A stretch of 64,000 nucleotides of DNA from Sepioteuthis lessoniana (taxonomy: Eukaryota; Mollusca; Cephalopoda; Myopsida; Loliginidae): NCBI GenBank assembly GCA_963585895.1, contig OY757921.1:53047590-53111589 (forward strand), in the 5' to 3' direction. Positions 12,480-23,900 of the stretch are shown here, piece after piece. The notes under the pieces were generated by a model that saw only the letters and a list, made by a program, of their open reading frames with translations, ran no database searches and was not told the DNA's origin. Position numbers and translations under genes: made by a program. Numbering within the stretch: the first letter of the stretch is position 1; every line of letters starts with the position of its first letter.

Positions 12480-14250
12480 ACTTCTGAATTGAATAAGGTC
12501 AGCCTGAGTTGTTAAATCACGATGGCACAGATCTCTCAATGCCAACGAGATTAGAGTTTGTTCGATTTCAGGGCATTGAACGAAAACTAATGCAAATCCA
12601 TTTCCAACTTGACTTCATGTCTAGATGTAGGCAAATGGGTATTGGAGAAAAGATTATCAGAGAATTGCGATCGGGCGTCATTTTGGACTATATCAATTTC
12701 TGGTTATTCCCTTTATATTATCAGGAGCACCAGGAATTTTCTCACAGTTGATATCGAAAGTCTTGATCAAATGTTGGGATTCGCAGTAGAAACAAAATGA
12801 ATGATTCTATATACACATGTATAGGGTCACAAGAAAAAGGATAGTTTTATTGCAAGGGTAAGAGAAGAAAGTACCTTTTACTTTTTATCGCACAGACTAT
12901 CTACAACTAAGCAAAGGTGGCATGTGCTTGAGAAGGAGGCTTATGTAATTGTAGATGCCTTATTACTTAGATGAAGCAAATTTTGTGATTGAAACTGATC
13001 ACAAGCCGTTTTAATATTTTTCGATGCAGAATGGACAAATCAGATTGAAATGTGGGCTTTATAGTTGTGTGGATTCACCTGGGGGGTGAAATATCTTTCA
13101 GTTACGGAAAAAAATTGTGCAGACCTATTGTCACGTATTCTAGAGGCTACCACAAGAAAAAGTAACAGAAGAGCTCTGTGGTAAATGAAGAAGCTTAGAG
13201 AGTATGTCATTAATTCTCACAAACAGAAGGGGCAACCGTTATGGAGTGATCCCCTGCCGAACTTGCTAAAGAAAAATTTGTGAGCAATGGGAAAACCATG
13301 AATGAATATCTGAAGGCTAAGTAATTGGTGAACTTACAGAAAGAAGTAGTTAAGAGAACTCTGACTAGAGGCAAAGACAGGTTGATCGTAGTCCTAGAGT
13401 TAAAATTCAATTATATATTTCAAAGGTTAGTGTGGATGCAAGGATGAAATTGTACATAACAAAAGACCCACATCAAAGACAGTATTGGAAGGACATCATG
13501 AGGGATTGGGACACATGAGAATTAAAAATCGTATGAATTTGTAATCCTAAATTATTTCTGGCCTGGAATTTACAATGACATATGTTACAGGTTGCGTAAC
13601 CTGTCAAGGAAAGAATTCAAGAAAGAAGGAAGCACCTTTGATGGTGATGGGTGTGTCTTATCCTTTTGAAAAGGTCAGCATCGATGTGTCAAAATCATAT
13701 ACAGACTCCGAGAAGAAATATCTACATATTAAGTTTCGTGGACTGGCTGACGAATTCAATGGAAGCGTACTCTCTAAGGGATAAAAACAGCTCAGACAAT
13801 GACTCAGCTAGTGATAGATAAGATATATCCAAGAGTTGGAAAAGCGGCAGAATTAGGGACCGAAAACGGAGGAGAATTTGTGAATAAGGTTGTAAGAAAG
13901 ACTCACAAGTCTTTGAATATCGACCATGTCTCTACCTCTACATATCTTCCCCAAAGTAATGGTGTGGAAGATTGAAGTGATTTCACAGATTTTTGGGAGA
14001 TAAGTTGGTGAAGTTGTCCGAAGAGCGAATAAGAATTAGGATCTGTTATCAAATGAAGCACTTGCAGCAACCAGATTCTCAATTAATGAGACCAGTAGAT
14101 TCTTTTCATATTACATGGTGTTCGACAGAAAGGTGGTATAACAGTTTGATAATATCTTGAGATCTCGAAGAAAATAATTAGGTGAGGATTTTCATCGAGT
14201 GACAATATTCCATTCTTGTTCTAGTGAGAAAACGAATTCCCAACGTAAAA
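12480..14250 (+). mobile_element. Ty3/gypsy LTR-retrotransposon pol remnant
   Basis: Several pol segments appear in the right order, all broken by stops or shifts. Reverse transcriptase lies around 12,560-12,790 ('GYW', then 'GLYQFLVIPFILSGAPGIF', the usual 'PFGL..AP..F' region). RNase H lies around 12,900-13,070 ('VIETDHKPF'). The integrase zinc-binding region is at 13,466-13,620 ('EGHHEGLGH', then 'YVTGCVTCQ' with the paired Cys). The integrase core runs about 13,670-13,970 ('SIDVS', 'GTENGGEF', 'TYLPQSNGVE'). The second core acidic residue, normally Asp before Asn-Gly, reads Glu. The 69-residue frame at 13,575-13,784 is part of the integrase. No LTR pair was identified. Confidence 0.8.
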
Positions 14251-14408
14251 AAGAATTAAAGGTAAAAAAAGAGGTCAGAAGTAAGATTTAATGGTTGTTT
14301 TGTTTTGTTTTACAGCGTATCAACGATTTTTCGGGTCATTTAACTCAGAATTAAATTTCATTTTAGAATAAGTTTAGTTGATTTTTTTTTTACAAACAGT
14401 TAAATATC

Positions 14409-14518
14409 AAAACAGTTTTATTTCAAACAATTCAGTTTGACATATGTACACACGTTCAATGTCAAAAACAGTTCAATTTCAAACTATTCAGTTTCGCATA
14501 TGTACACAGTTTAGTCCT
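14409..14518 (+). repeat. Imperfect 55-bp tandem duplication
   Basis: Two adjacent units (14,409-14,463 and 14,464-14,518) share 'aaacagtt.atttcaaac', 'attcagttt' and 'catatgtacaca'. The position just past the gypsy pol remnant would suit part of its 3' untranslated or LTR region, but this is inference. Confidence 0.75.
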
Positions 14519-14529
14519 GTTTAATGAAA

Positions 14530-14690
14530 TAGATAGGATCCTTTCAGGTGCTACCACCCCGCACCACAGTGGACCTGGGAACGATGGCAAAGAAGGTGTG
14601 CTCCGCATTCACAAAAGCTCCAGCATTACTGAAGCTTCACATTAGATTGTTTAATGTTATATCCAGGACACTTGTTGTAGGAGTCTTATC
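14530..14690 (+). repeat. Dispersed repeat, copy A
   Basis: Contains 'cacagtggacctgggaacg', 'agctccagcattactgaag' and 'tgtttaatgttatatccagg'. The same three blocks, in the same order, occur on the opposite strand at 17,570-17,790. It has no coding potential that I trust; the small open frame over it (14,548-14,751) is probably accidental. Confidence 0.7.
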
Positions 14691-14737
14691 CTCTTGCAAA
14701 GAAGCAGGTAGTTATTCAACAGCCCCAGCCGACTGGG

Positions 14738-14826
14738 CAAGTAAAATTTGAAGTTGGCGAATCAGTTTTTTACAAGGCCCGTGTAAGACAAAGTATATCG
14801 GATCAAGAATGGAGATCATATTTTTA
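14738..14826 (+). mobile_element. Possible gypsy pol C-terminal fragment
   Basis: One frame reads 'VKFEVGESVFYKARVRQ' and stops at about 14,828. A Phe-x-Val-Gly-Glu-x-Val block followed by basic residues is typical of the region after the integrase core in gypsy polyproteins. The link to the remnant ending near 14,250 is interrupted by the dispersed repeat at 14,530. This is a modest call. Confidence 0.4.
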
Positions 14827-14949
14827 GCAGTATAAAAAAAGAACTGATGACTTTTAAGATTTAGAATAACTTGAGGAATAAGATAAAAAGGGAACATGCC
14901 ATTGATCTAAAATGAGCCACAGTCGAGGAGTGTGATAGAAGAAAGGCTA

Positions 14950-16930
14950 ATACGAAGAGTGATCCTTGAAGTCATAAACTGGAAGAAAGTTCGGCGATGT
15001 AGAAGGAACTCATACTCCAGGAAAGTGCAGGAGTTGCCAAAGTTTATTGAGCAAACTTCTCTCTAGGTGTATATTTATGTGAATTTTATAGGTATCGGGA
15101 GAGTAGGAATTAAATCCCAGAGAGTTGAGCATCATTCAAGGAATTAAAGAATGCACCTGTAATCTTTGATGGATACCTATGTGGTGGACATTACTGCTAT
15201 ACAAGATAATTGTGGGAATCGATACTTTGAGACATACTTAGAGCACGATGTTTAAGAAAACAGGTGAAGTTTTCGAAATCCGATATAGGTGTATGATAAT
15301 TTTCTTGAGTGATCTCGGACTCTGCAAGACATTATTGGAAAAATTAGAGTGAAGGATAACTTGAGCAAGAGACGCGCGAGAAAATTGGTGCAGTATCATG
15401 CCAGTGATACCCCTTCCCGATGTCATTATCTATTGACAAATCTATTTCTTCTTACATTGTTAAACAAAAGTAGTGACTCTTGTTCTGTTGTATGTATTAG
15501 TTGTCTGTTATATCAAGTAACCCCTCCACACCAATTAGAGTTGTCAAATCTACACCTTCTCATGTCATAAACAAAAATTTCATGTTCAGTTGAATGAGTT
15601 GATTTTCCATAATCTCAGCCGTTTTTCCACCACAATTGGTCTTTGAAATAAGCCGATGCAGATTTCACTAATATTCTTAAATAATTCTTTGTTTTAAAAT
15701 ATATATAAGATTAAATTCATATTTCTACTTTTTAGCTTTTGATTTTGAAGAGCAAATGACTGAAACATTAAAGTATATTTTCTCCTTCTCTGGCTAAAAA
15801 TATATTGAGAAGTTGGACAAATTACCAAGTTTTAGGAAAATATTAGAAAATAAAATTTTCTGGCGCATACCACAAAACATAGGTTACAGATTACATATTT
15901 GAACTCTTGGTTGAATACAAGTTCTCTATTCTTAGATAAATAACGCTTTGGTTTTCAAAGATGAACAAGTGCGAAACAATAAAAATATGAATCATTTAAT
16001 TGATTTGTTTTCTTATCTGGGAAAAGTTTCTGAGCCAGTATTTCAATTTTTTATTATATTTGTAAATGCTGAGAAAATCTAAAAAAAAATTAAGTAATTA
16101 AAAATCAGTATTGTATTGACACGTTTTGTCATTGTGTTACATGTTTTATATTAGCTGTCTGACAAGGAAAGGCAACATATGTATTGATCATGAAACATCG
16201 TACATATTAAAATGAGTTATATACAAAATATATCAGGAGGAAAGAAGTAGTTATTACTTTTAGACTTTAGTACAGTTTGCAAAAAAAAAAAAAAAAAAAA
16301 AAACGAAAACAAAAAAAAAAAAACAATAAATAAATTAAAAGAATTAGAAGGTATTTTCAAAATATTAATGTAAGAAATGTGCAAATGGTTATGAATGAGA
16401 ACTATACCTATATATAATTAGGCTTAAGCATGTGTAACACAGATTATTCAGATTTTTATTAGATAATTATCAATTACATATCCGACCTAAACTTAAATTT
16501 TATCAAATGAATATTATGTATTTATGCAATCCGTCTTCCCCACATACTTCTAATTCACTAAATATTAGTTAATTTTTAATGTATAGGACGCTCCTGCCAA
16601 TAGATTAATCTTGATATATGAGAAAAAATTAAATCACGGAAATATACCTAGTAAAGGTTTTTTTTCAAAATTTTTACTTCAAATCTAAATTTACCATATG
16701 AATGTTAGCTTCCTTTTTTTAGTGAGCGTCTTATATGCCGCAATATATATAAAATGTGACTTTGTAACATTTTAATGCAGCGAGTCAGCATTTTTGACAA
16801 TGTAAATTTCATATATAATCATTAATTTAATTTATTTATTTATTACATTATGAGCGAATACATTTTGTCACTGAAACGTTATTATTCACTATTTTATCTC
16901 TAAAATAGCATGTTCCCCATTCTACTGTAT
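14950..16930. other. No gene recognised; A-rich run at 16,280
   Basis: Contains a 62-residue minus frame at 15,238-15,426 and a 73-residue plus frame at 15,349-15,570 that match nothing I know and lack splice context. A run of A with few interruptions lies at 16,281-16,322 and could be the tail of an old retroposon, but no body was recognised upstream. Confidence 0.45.
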
Positions 16931-16934
16931 ATAG

Positions 16935-17215
16935 AGGTGGTCGTAGTGTAGTGGTTATCGTCGTAGAAAATGTACTCGACGACCTGAGTTCACATGCTGG
17001 ACAAGGCTATTAACCTTGGGAAAGGTATGACTTCAACAATTCTCCTTTCAACTATGGATAAATAGTAGGACAGATTGAGCTCCTTAACGTTAGTATAAAA
17101 ATGGGTCTAGGAGAAGGAAAATTTTGAATTAAAACCTGTTAGACTTCTCGAAAAATGATCTTGAGTCACAGCCTGCTTCCTCGGAGGGGTGGGGTAAATA
17201 CATACATAGATTTTT
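16935..17215 (+). repeat. tRNA-derived SINE-like element
   Basis: The start has RNA polymerase III promoter-like boxes: an A-box-like 'tagtgtagtggttatcg' near 16,944 and a B-box-like 'gacctgagttcacatgc' near 16,980. They are followed by an unrelated body that ends at a short 'atacatacata' tail near 17,205. This layout (tRNA-like head, body, simple tail) is that of a SINE. It does not fold as a complete tRNA, so I do not call a tRNA gene. Confidence 0.55.
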
Positions 17216-17569
17216 GGGAAGTGAACCAGATTCGTTTGACAAGTAACTGTGTATGAATTAAAAAAATTAATTCAAAATACAGTGGATATATTTTACACCA
17301 AGAAAGACAAAAGAAAGAGACCATAATGACGAAATTATATTAAAAAATTTGAAACTTTGCACTTATTTTTTATATAATAACTTGATTAGAATTATCTATT
17401 CCCTCTTTTAAAAAAAAGGATTTTTCACGAATTTTATCAAGCGATTTCTATCAAATGTTTCTGAATTCAGATATTGAAAGGGCACACATATTTGGATCTA
17501 ATTATATTTTTTTATCTTATAGATGGTCTCCGATTGCCTCAAGATAAAAATTGCTCTAACTGGCCAACT

Positions 17570-17790
17570 CAAGATCTGGCCTGAGATGACTGGGGCTTCA
17601 GAATACACCGACTGCATCTCTGGAGTGTTCTGGATATGATACTAAACAATTGAATGGTGAGGCTCCAGTAATGCTGAAGCTTTGAAGAATGAGGAATACG
17701 CCTTTATAGCCATCGCTCCCAGGTCCACTGTGGCCCAAAGTTAAGGAACATGATAGGGTCCTGTCTCTGGCTCAAATAGAGCTAAACTGA
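17570..17790 (-). repeat. Dispersed repeat, copy B (inverted relative to 14,530)
   Basis: Its reverse complement contains 'cacagtggacctgggagcg', 'agcttcagcattactggag' and 'tgtttagtatcatatccag', aligning with 14,568-14,670 in order. It also extends further at both sides than the 14.5-kb copy. The element class is unknown. Confidence 0.7.
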
Positions 17791-18539
17791 ATTGTTTGAA
17801 ATAGAACAGTTGGTGAAATCTTAAAGTTCTAAAATACCATTTAACGAATGTAAAGGAATTTGTATTGCTTAGTTTAAACTTATAAATGATTTGTTAACAG
17901 CGAGAGTTGTTGTCACTTTGATTGAAAATGAAATATATTGGTATCGTGAGTATCAATATATTTTTTAATTCAAATCTTTTTTTAAAATTATTTTACAAGT
18001 TTTTTGAAAATTTCTAATTCTTTTGTAGACGCCCTAAACATTATGAAAGTAAACTGACTCAGAATTATATTTCTTACTATGGTAAACCATCATTTTATGA
18101 AGTAATGACCATGTATTATTGACAGATGTACCAAATGTCACATGAGAAAAATAGCAAGAGACAAAATGTTTTCTTGAAATAATTCTGATATATGTTTTAA
18201 TGCATATAAACATCACATGAATGTAAACCAAAAACTTGGGTTTTTTTTATTTTTCTCTTGAGTCACACCAAATCTAAGCTAAACTCAGTAAATATCGGTG
18301 ATCCTACATGTTTAAATAGGTAGAACATCATATATGCAGCATATGAGCATAGATAACTTCAGATGTAAATAATTTATGATATTCCTTTTATAAAATATAC
18401 ATTTCGAAAATTAATGCAGCATATATTTATTTAGTTTGTCATCAATATTTGAATCGTAAGAAGATCAACGCCGTATTTTCCCAGATAATGAATTGTCGAT
18501 CATTAATTTATTTAATTTTGTTTATCATTTTCATTTTAG

Positions 18540-18710
18540 CTGGATTTTATTGCAATTTACCCCGGTCCTGATTATTTGGATGGTATTGAACTGCATGTAT
18601 TAGATAAAATTATTACTAAAGACAAGCTCATAAAGACACCTATGTCTCCTTTCACCCGGCTGAAGCTTAGGTATCTATACGAGCTACTTTCTCAACTGCA
18701 AGGCGTATAA
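18540..18710 (+). other. Unrecognised 56-codon open stretch after an acceptor-like AG
   Basis: Behind a pyrimidine-rich 'tttcattttag' the frame reads open for 56 codons to a TAA, with internal 'IAIYPGPDYLDGIELHVLD' and 'LRYLYELLSQL'. Composition looks coding-like rather than random, but there is no Met start, I know no homologue, and following frames are broken. It could be a terminal exon of an unseen gene or a piece of an unrecognised retroelement. Confidence 0.25.
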
Positions 18711-19390
18711 TTTGATTAGTTATTGATGAGAAACAGATTCCCCCTGAAGATTTGTTTGTAAAGTAGCTTTTGTGGATAAAAAAAGCTTCATTGAGGCAAA
18801 AGTTGATACGAAGTGGAGCCCTGTTGTTTTGGCTGGGGGACTTGTGTGCCGCCTAACGGCATAGCTGTTTCAACTCGGATAGTTTTCTGATTTACGTAAG
18901 GTACCAGTATGTGTAAAATTGGTTTAACAGGATCTTTTCTTATTTGCTAATATTTAGTGTTTATCTAATTCAAAGACCCGGTCGATTTCTAAGCGAAGCA
19001 CAGTTGCTTATAAATCAGAGTTTTCCTTTTCCGTACTGGTTGCCTTATTAAGGCTAAATAAGTTTGGACTTGAATGAGGTTAAGCTAAACTTAATATATA
19101 TCTGAATGAGACAAAAATTGATCTAGATTTGCAAGCGTATTTTAAACAAAAGAAACTTGTCATCACATTATAGTCATCATAGTTTTTAACGGACAGGCAG
19201 ATCTGCCGTGACAAGTTCAATAAACAGGTCAGTGATTTAATTATTTCTTTTATATCGGTATTTATCTAAAACTTATTGGCTGAACATCTGGATTAAAATT
19301 CTATACCAATACGAAAAACACACATAAAATTATAGCTCTTTTGTTTTTCATTGCTTTCACTTGATTACATAATGTAATGACTAATCTGCT
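18711..19390. other. Upstream region of the large modular gene, nothing else recognised
   Basis: AT-rich sequence with no supported gene. It would hold the distal promoter of the gene whose first exon starts at 19,443. Confidence 0.4.
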
Positions 19391-19395
19391 ATGGG

Positions 19396-19435
19396 TATAT
19401 ATATGGGAAGAAATTATGATAAGATAACTTTCATC
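19396..19435 (+). promoter_or_regulatory. TATA-like box and putative start region of the modular gene
   Basis: A 'tatatatatg' motif at 19,396-19,405 lies 47 bases before the ATG at 19,443. A 'tcatcaaacg' stretch at 19,431-19,440 could hold the initiator, giving a very short 5' untranslated region. The ATG context 'cgccATGg' is close to the animal consensus. This is inferred from motif position only; TA-rich sequence is common here, so the TATA call alone is weak. Confidence 0.45.
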
Positions 19436-19442
19436 AAACGCC

Positions 19443-19479
19443 ATGGACGAAAAAATATCAGTTCTATGGGGACTTTGTG
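19443..19479 (+). CDS. Exon 1: start codon and first half of signal peptide
   Basis: Twelve codons, [12 protein letters not shown], plus one base, followed by a good donor (g|gtaaga). The last base joins the first two of exon 2 to make Val, continuing a hydrophobic core. The start was chosen because it is the only ATG in frame with that core and has a favourable context. Confidence 0.65.
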
Positions 19480-20938
19480 GTAAGAAACTTCAACAATTTT
19501 ATGAGAAGTCTTTATTTATTTATATTTCATGCTCTTGTATACTCGAATTTTTTCCAGGAAATCGTAGACTATTCAATGAGCATAATTGAATTATGTCAAC
19601 GTTTTTACGGAGAAAATACTGTAATTTGAAAAAAATTGAAAGTTAGTTTAATTTTTGGTGTCACGATTTAAAAGTAACCTAATCTATGGAATACCAATTT
19701 CATATTTCCATCGTAAATGACAAATACAATAACGAGTCGCCTAATGATGACCAAACAAAATTCACTGACAATGGTCTAACGAAATGTGTTTATTGTATGT
19801 CGTCAAGAAAATTTTTACGAAGTTTTAAAATATTCTAGCATAGTTTACAATCTTTACACTAATGATAAGTCCCATTGGTCTAATAGGAGTAGTGTTCGCC
19901 AACGGTCCGATAGACCAGGTTTCAATCCCAAGTCGATTCATACCAAATACTCTAAAATAGCACTTTTTATCTCTTTGCTTAACACTCAGTACAATAAGGT
20001 AGGTATCAATGATAAAGTGGAGCAATCCAGGGAAAGTAGTAGTGCCTTCCGGTACACCTCGGTGTAGTACCTACTGAAAAGGTACCCTTCGGGTCGCCAA
20101 CTTTACTAATACGGTTGCCAACTTTACTAACAATAACAGCAGATCAATATATGGTTCAATAAACTAAGAAATATGGAAGATATGGTGATACTAATTGTGG
20201 ATGATGCTCTTTGAACAGTCCACACAGGTCGGAAAATAGAAAGTGGGGGACTGGATATCAAAGAAAGAATCGAGCATATCCTGACCACAAATCTATTGAC
20301 ATCAGCTAGAATACTTTGAATAGTGTTGGAGACATAAGAAGAGTTACTATCACTCAGACTTCAGTAAAAAATACTCGTATGAGCGCCATTTGTAGATATT
20401 TTAGTTTACATAATCACATGGAATTCTTTGTGAGAATTGTATTTAACGTACGAGTAATTATAAAACAAAACCAATTGACCCTAACCCTATATTTACTTCA
20501 ATGGGGTAAGCAAACTATTAACATTCATATATGATTCTGTAGTTTTCGTTTGGTTAATTTGTTTAACGACATATAAACTCCATATGGGTTACTTTACGCC
20601 GAAATTTAATTTATTTTTAAAGATTTGATCGTCATCATGACTATATTTTTAATATTCCATTCCTCGTTTTTAAAATTGCAATTCTAATATTTGTCCACAA
20701 TCATTTATTTGCACAAAATTTTATATCAGCTTATTACAATCCAATACAAAAATTTTTTACATAGTTGTATGGTTTCAAGTATCCCTGTTTATAACTAATA
20801 ATTCAATGAAAATTATATATTAAATTAGCTAATCCTTTTGAATAGTTATCATTTGTTTTCACAGTTATATGCTTCCAAGTGTCCCTATCTAACACTGATA
20901 ATTTGAAAGTAATTATTTGGTTTTCAATCAAGCAACAT

Positions 20939-20969
<31 letters not shown>

Positions 20970-23900
20970 AATAATAATAATAATAGTATTAATAATAATC
21001 CCACCTTCTTCAGCTATGTTTCTTTATAATAATATTGACACGAATGGGTGAAAGGGGTTATTCATTAGGTAATGTGCAAGTGATTAAAATTTAACCATAC
21101 AACCAAATGATATATGCACAAACCAAAATCACCCAAAAGTAAGCGACACAAAAGAAATAAGAACGTTACACTTAATGCCGGCAAGTTGACAAAACCTAAT
21201 GTTAACCATGAAAAAACTTCCCATCTCGTGGATTTTGAAGATAAAAAGAAGAAAAATTGACGAGTACTTTAAATAATCAGTGGAATATGAAAGTAATGGT
21301 GATACCAATTGTAGTTGGTGTATTTGGAACTGTCCCCAAAGGTTTTGAGTACAAACTGGAAGAAGAGGAAATCATCGGAAGAATTGAAACCCTCCAGACT
21401 TGACAATCGTTAGGATGCTCAGAAAACTTCTTGAGACATGCAGAGGTCTGCTGTCAGTAACATTTCAGTGAAGTACCATCAGATAAAGCTGGAGTGAAAA
21501 ACTCGCAAGGATTAAGATAATGATAGCATTATATTCTCTTGTATTTTGAGAGACAAACAAATCCCTTAATCCGGGCTTAAAGACTATAGAGTTAATTTAC
21601 AAGAAAAAGGAACATGTCATCTGGTGCACTCTAAGTGGTCCACAAGTCTGGAAAAAGACTGGAGGAAATGGAAAGCAAAGAAAGAATCGAGATGATCCAG
21701 ACTATAGCGTTGTTAAGATCGGCTAGATTGCTCAGAAGCGTACTGGAAACCTGAGGATAATTGCTGTCTTTCAGACTTCAGTGAAAAACCTCCAGCCAGA
21801 GTGAAAAAATTGCATAATAATAATAATAATAATAATAGTATTAGTAGTTGGAGTAGTCGAAACCCCATCAAAACCAGTGACAGAAGTTAATGGGACAACT
21901 ATTCTTTGGGACTTTGCTATCTAAATTATTGGAAATTTAGAGAGTGAGGCCAGATATGTTTTAGGACTATAAAAAGAAAAATGCCAGTGCCAGGAGACGA
22001 GGATATATCACTCAAAGAATATAAGATGTGTAAATACAAAGACCTAGAAATAGAAATAGAAAAGATGTGGTACTTTAAACTACCACCGTATCAGTAATAG
22101 TAGTGGCATTGGCTATGATTAGAAATGGACATATAAACGAAGTACAATCTACGCGATCGTCCCAACCTATATAAAATACCAAAAAATCGACTTTGCCGCA
22201 TTGTTTTCTTTGGATAGTACAATCAATGTAATTGAAAATATTACCGAAAAGAGGCAACAAAAAGCATTAATATAGAGAATCCCTTCCTTCAACTTAGTTC
22301 ATGCACAAAGATTCGATGGAGCATTTCTTAGAAACCAAAATTAATGTTGAAAATTGAAGAATTGAAGAATCAGAAACTAACAAAACATGGGAATTTTGAA
22401 AGCGGGCGCCATCAAACAAACGAAAATCAAAGAATTAAAAAATACCTCGGTAGAAAGAGAAATCTATACGAAACAAAACAACAGAGCATAAATCTCATCA
22501 AAAGGATAAACACCTGGACAGTTCCTCGCTTAAGATACTCGGGACAGTTCTTAAAGTGGATGAGGGAAGAATTTCAAGAAATGGACAAAAAACAAAACAA
22601 AACAAGAACTCTTATGATGATGCATAATCTCTTACATTCCAGAGATGATATGGACAGATTATATGTGTCAAGAAAAGAAGGAGGAAGACGACTCGCCAGT
22701 ATTGAAGATAGTCGATACATCGATAAGACCTTTAGAATACTACATAAAAAAGATCAAAGAAAGACTTATTACAGTGACCAGAAACAACACAAATAACACA
22801 AGGATTAAGAGAACAACAATAACTAGAATACGTGGACACGGTTAAGGGCTAATTTATGACGGAAACCGATTCTTTTCTAATAGCAGCACAAAAAAGGTCA
22901 AATTACGTTAAAGCGGAAATATGTAAGACACAACAAAATATCAAGTGCAGGTTATGTGATGATGCAGTATATAAGAGAAAACCCAATACAAGACAAGACA
23001 CGACGGAGTAGGAAAAGTAATCCACTAGGAGTTGTGCAAAAAAAAATAATTTGGCCATACGAAAAAAGTGGTACATGCACAACTCAGAATCCATCCCTGG
23101 ACAATGAAACGCACAAAATTGTCTGGGACTTTGAGATGAAAACGAATCACATAATCTCGGTCAGACAACCAGATCTAGTGATAGTCAACAAAAAAAGAGA
23201 ACCTTCCGAATCGTGGACTTTGCAGTCCCAGCAGACGACAGAGTAAAATAAAAGAAAATGAAAAGAGAGATAATTACAAAGACCAAGCAAGAGAACTAAA
23301 AAGAAATTATGAAAAATGAGGAGGACGGTGATACGAATGATAAATGGTACACTTGGGACAATCTCCAAAAGATTGGTAAAGAAACAGGACGACTTCAAAA
23401 TAAGAGAACAAGAAAATACCAATCAAATTTTTGTATTATTAAGATCAGCTAAAATACAGAGAAGACTCCTGGAGACTTGAGGAGACTTGTTGTCACTTTA
23501 ACTTCAGTGAGAAATCATCAGCTAACGCTGATATGAGAAATGCTCAAATAATAATAATAATTATCATTATTATTACTATTATTATAGTGGACTTAGCGTC
23601 CCGATGAACTCACCATAATCATGTCTCGCAACCAGCACAGATCTCCCTGACCCTCTCTCGCCCCTTGTCTATATCATCCATTGCTCATGGTTGGTCTTCA
23701 AAGCTTTATCTTGTATTGGTACAGAGCTGCTGTATATAGGTTCTAGCTGGTCGTCCTGCCTGTGCTCGTCCATGTGAAGATGTCTATCTTATATCGCTTA
23801 TGAGTTCGTCCCCACTTCTCCAGTAGTGTCTCGCCGGTCTGGTTCGTCTAACTTGGATAGTTTTCGTGATGGGTGGCCATATAGCAGTGCTGCCTCCAGA

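Noticed and set aside
16935..17010. A true tRNA gene
   Set aside because: Promoter-like boxes are present, but arms do not pair into a cloverleaf, and an unrelated body follows as in SINEs.
22344..22796. 150-residue frame as a host gene
   Set aside because: Its ordered blocks match the C-terminal half of a non-LTR retrotransposon seen in many copies in the window.
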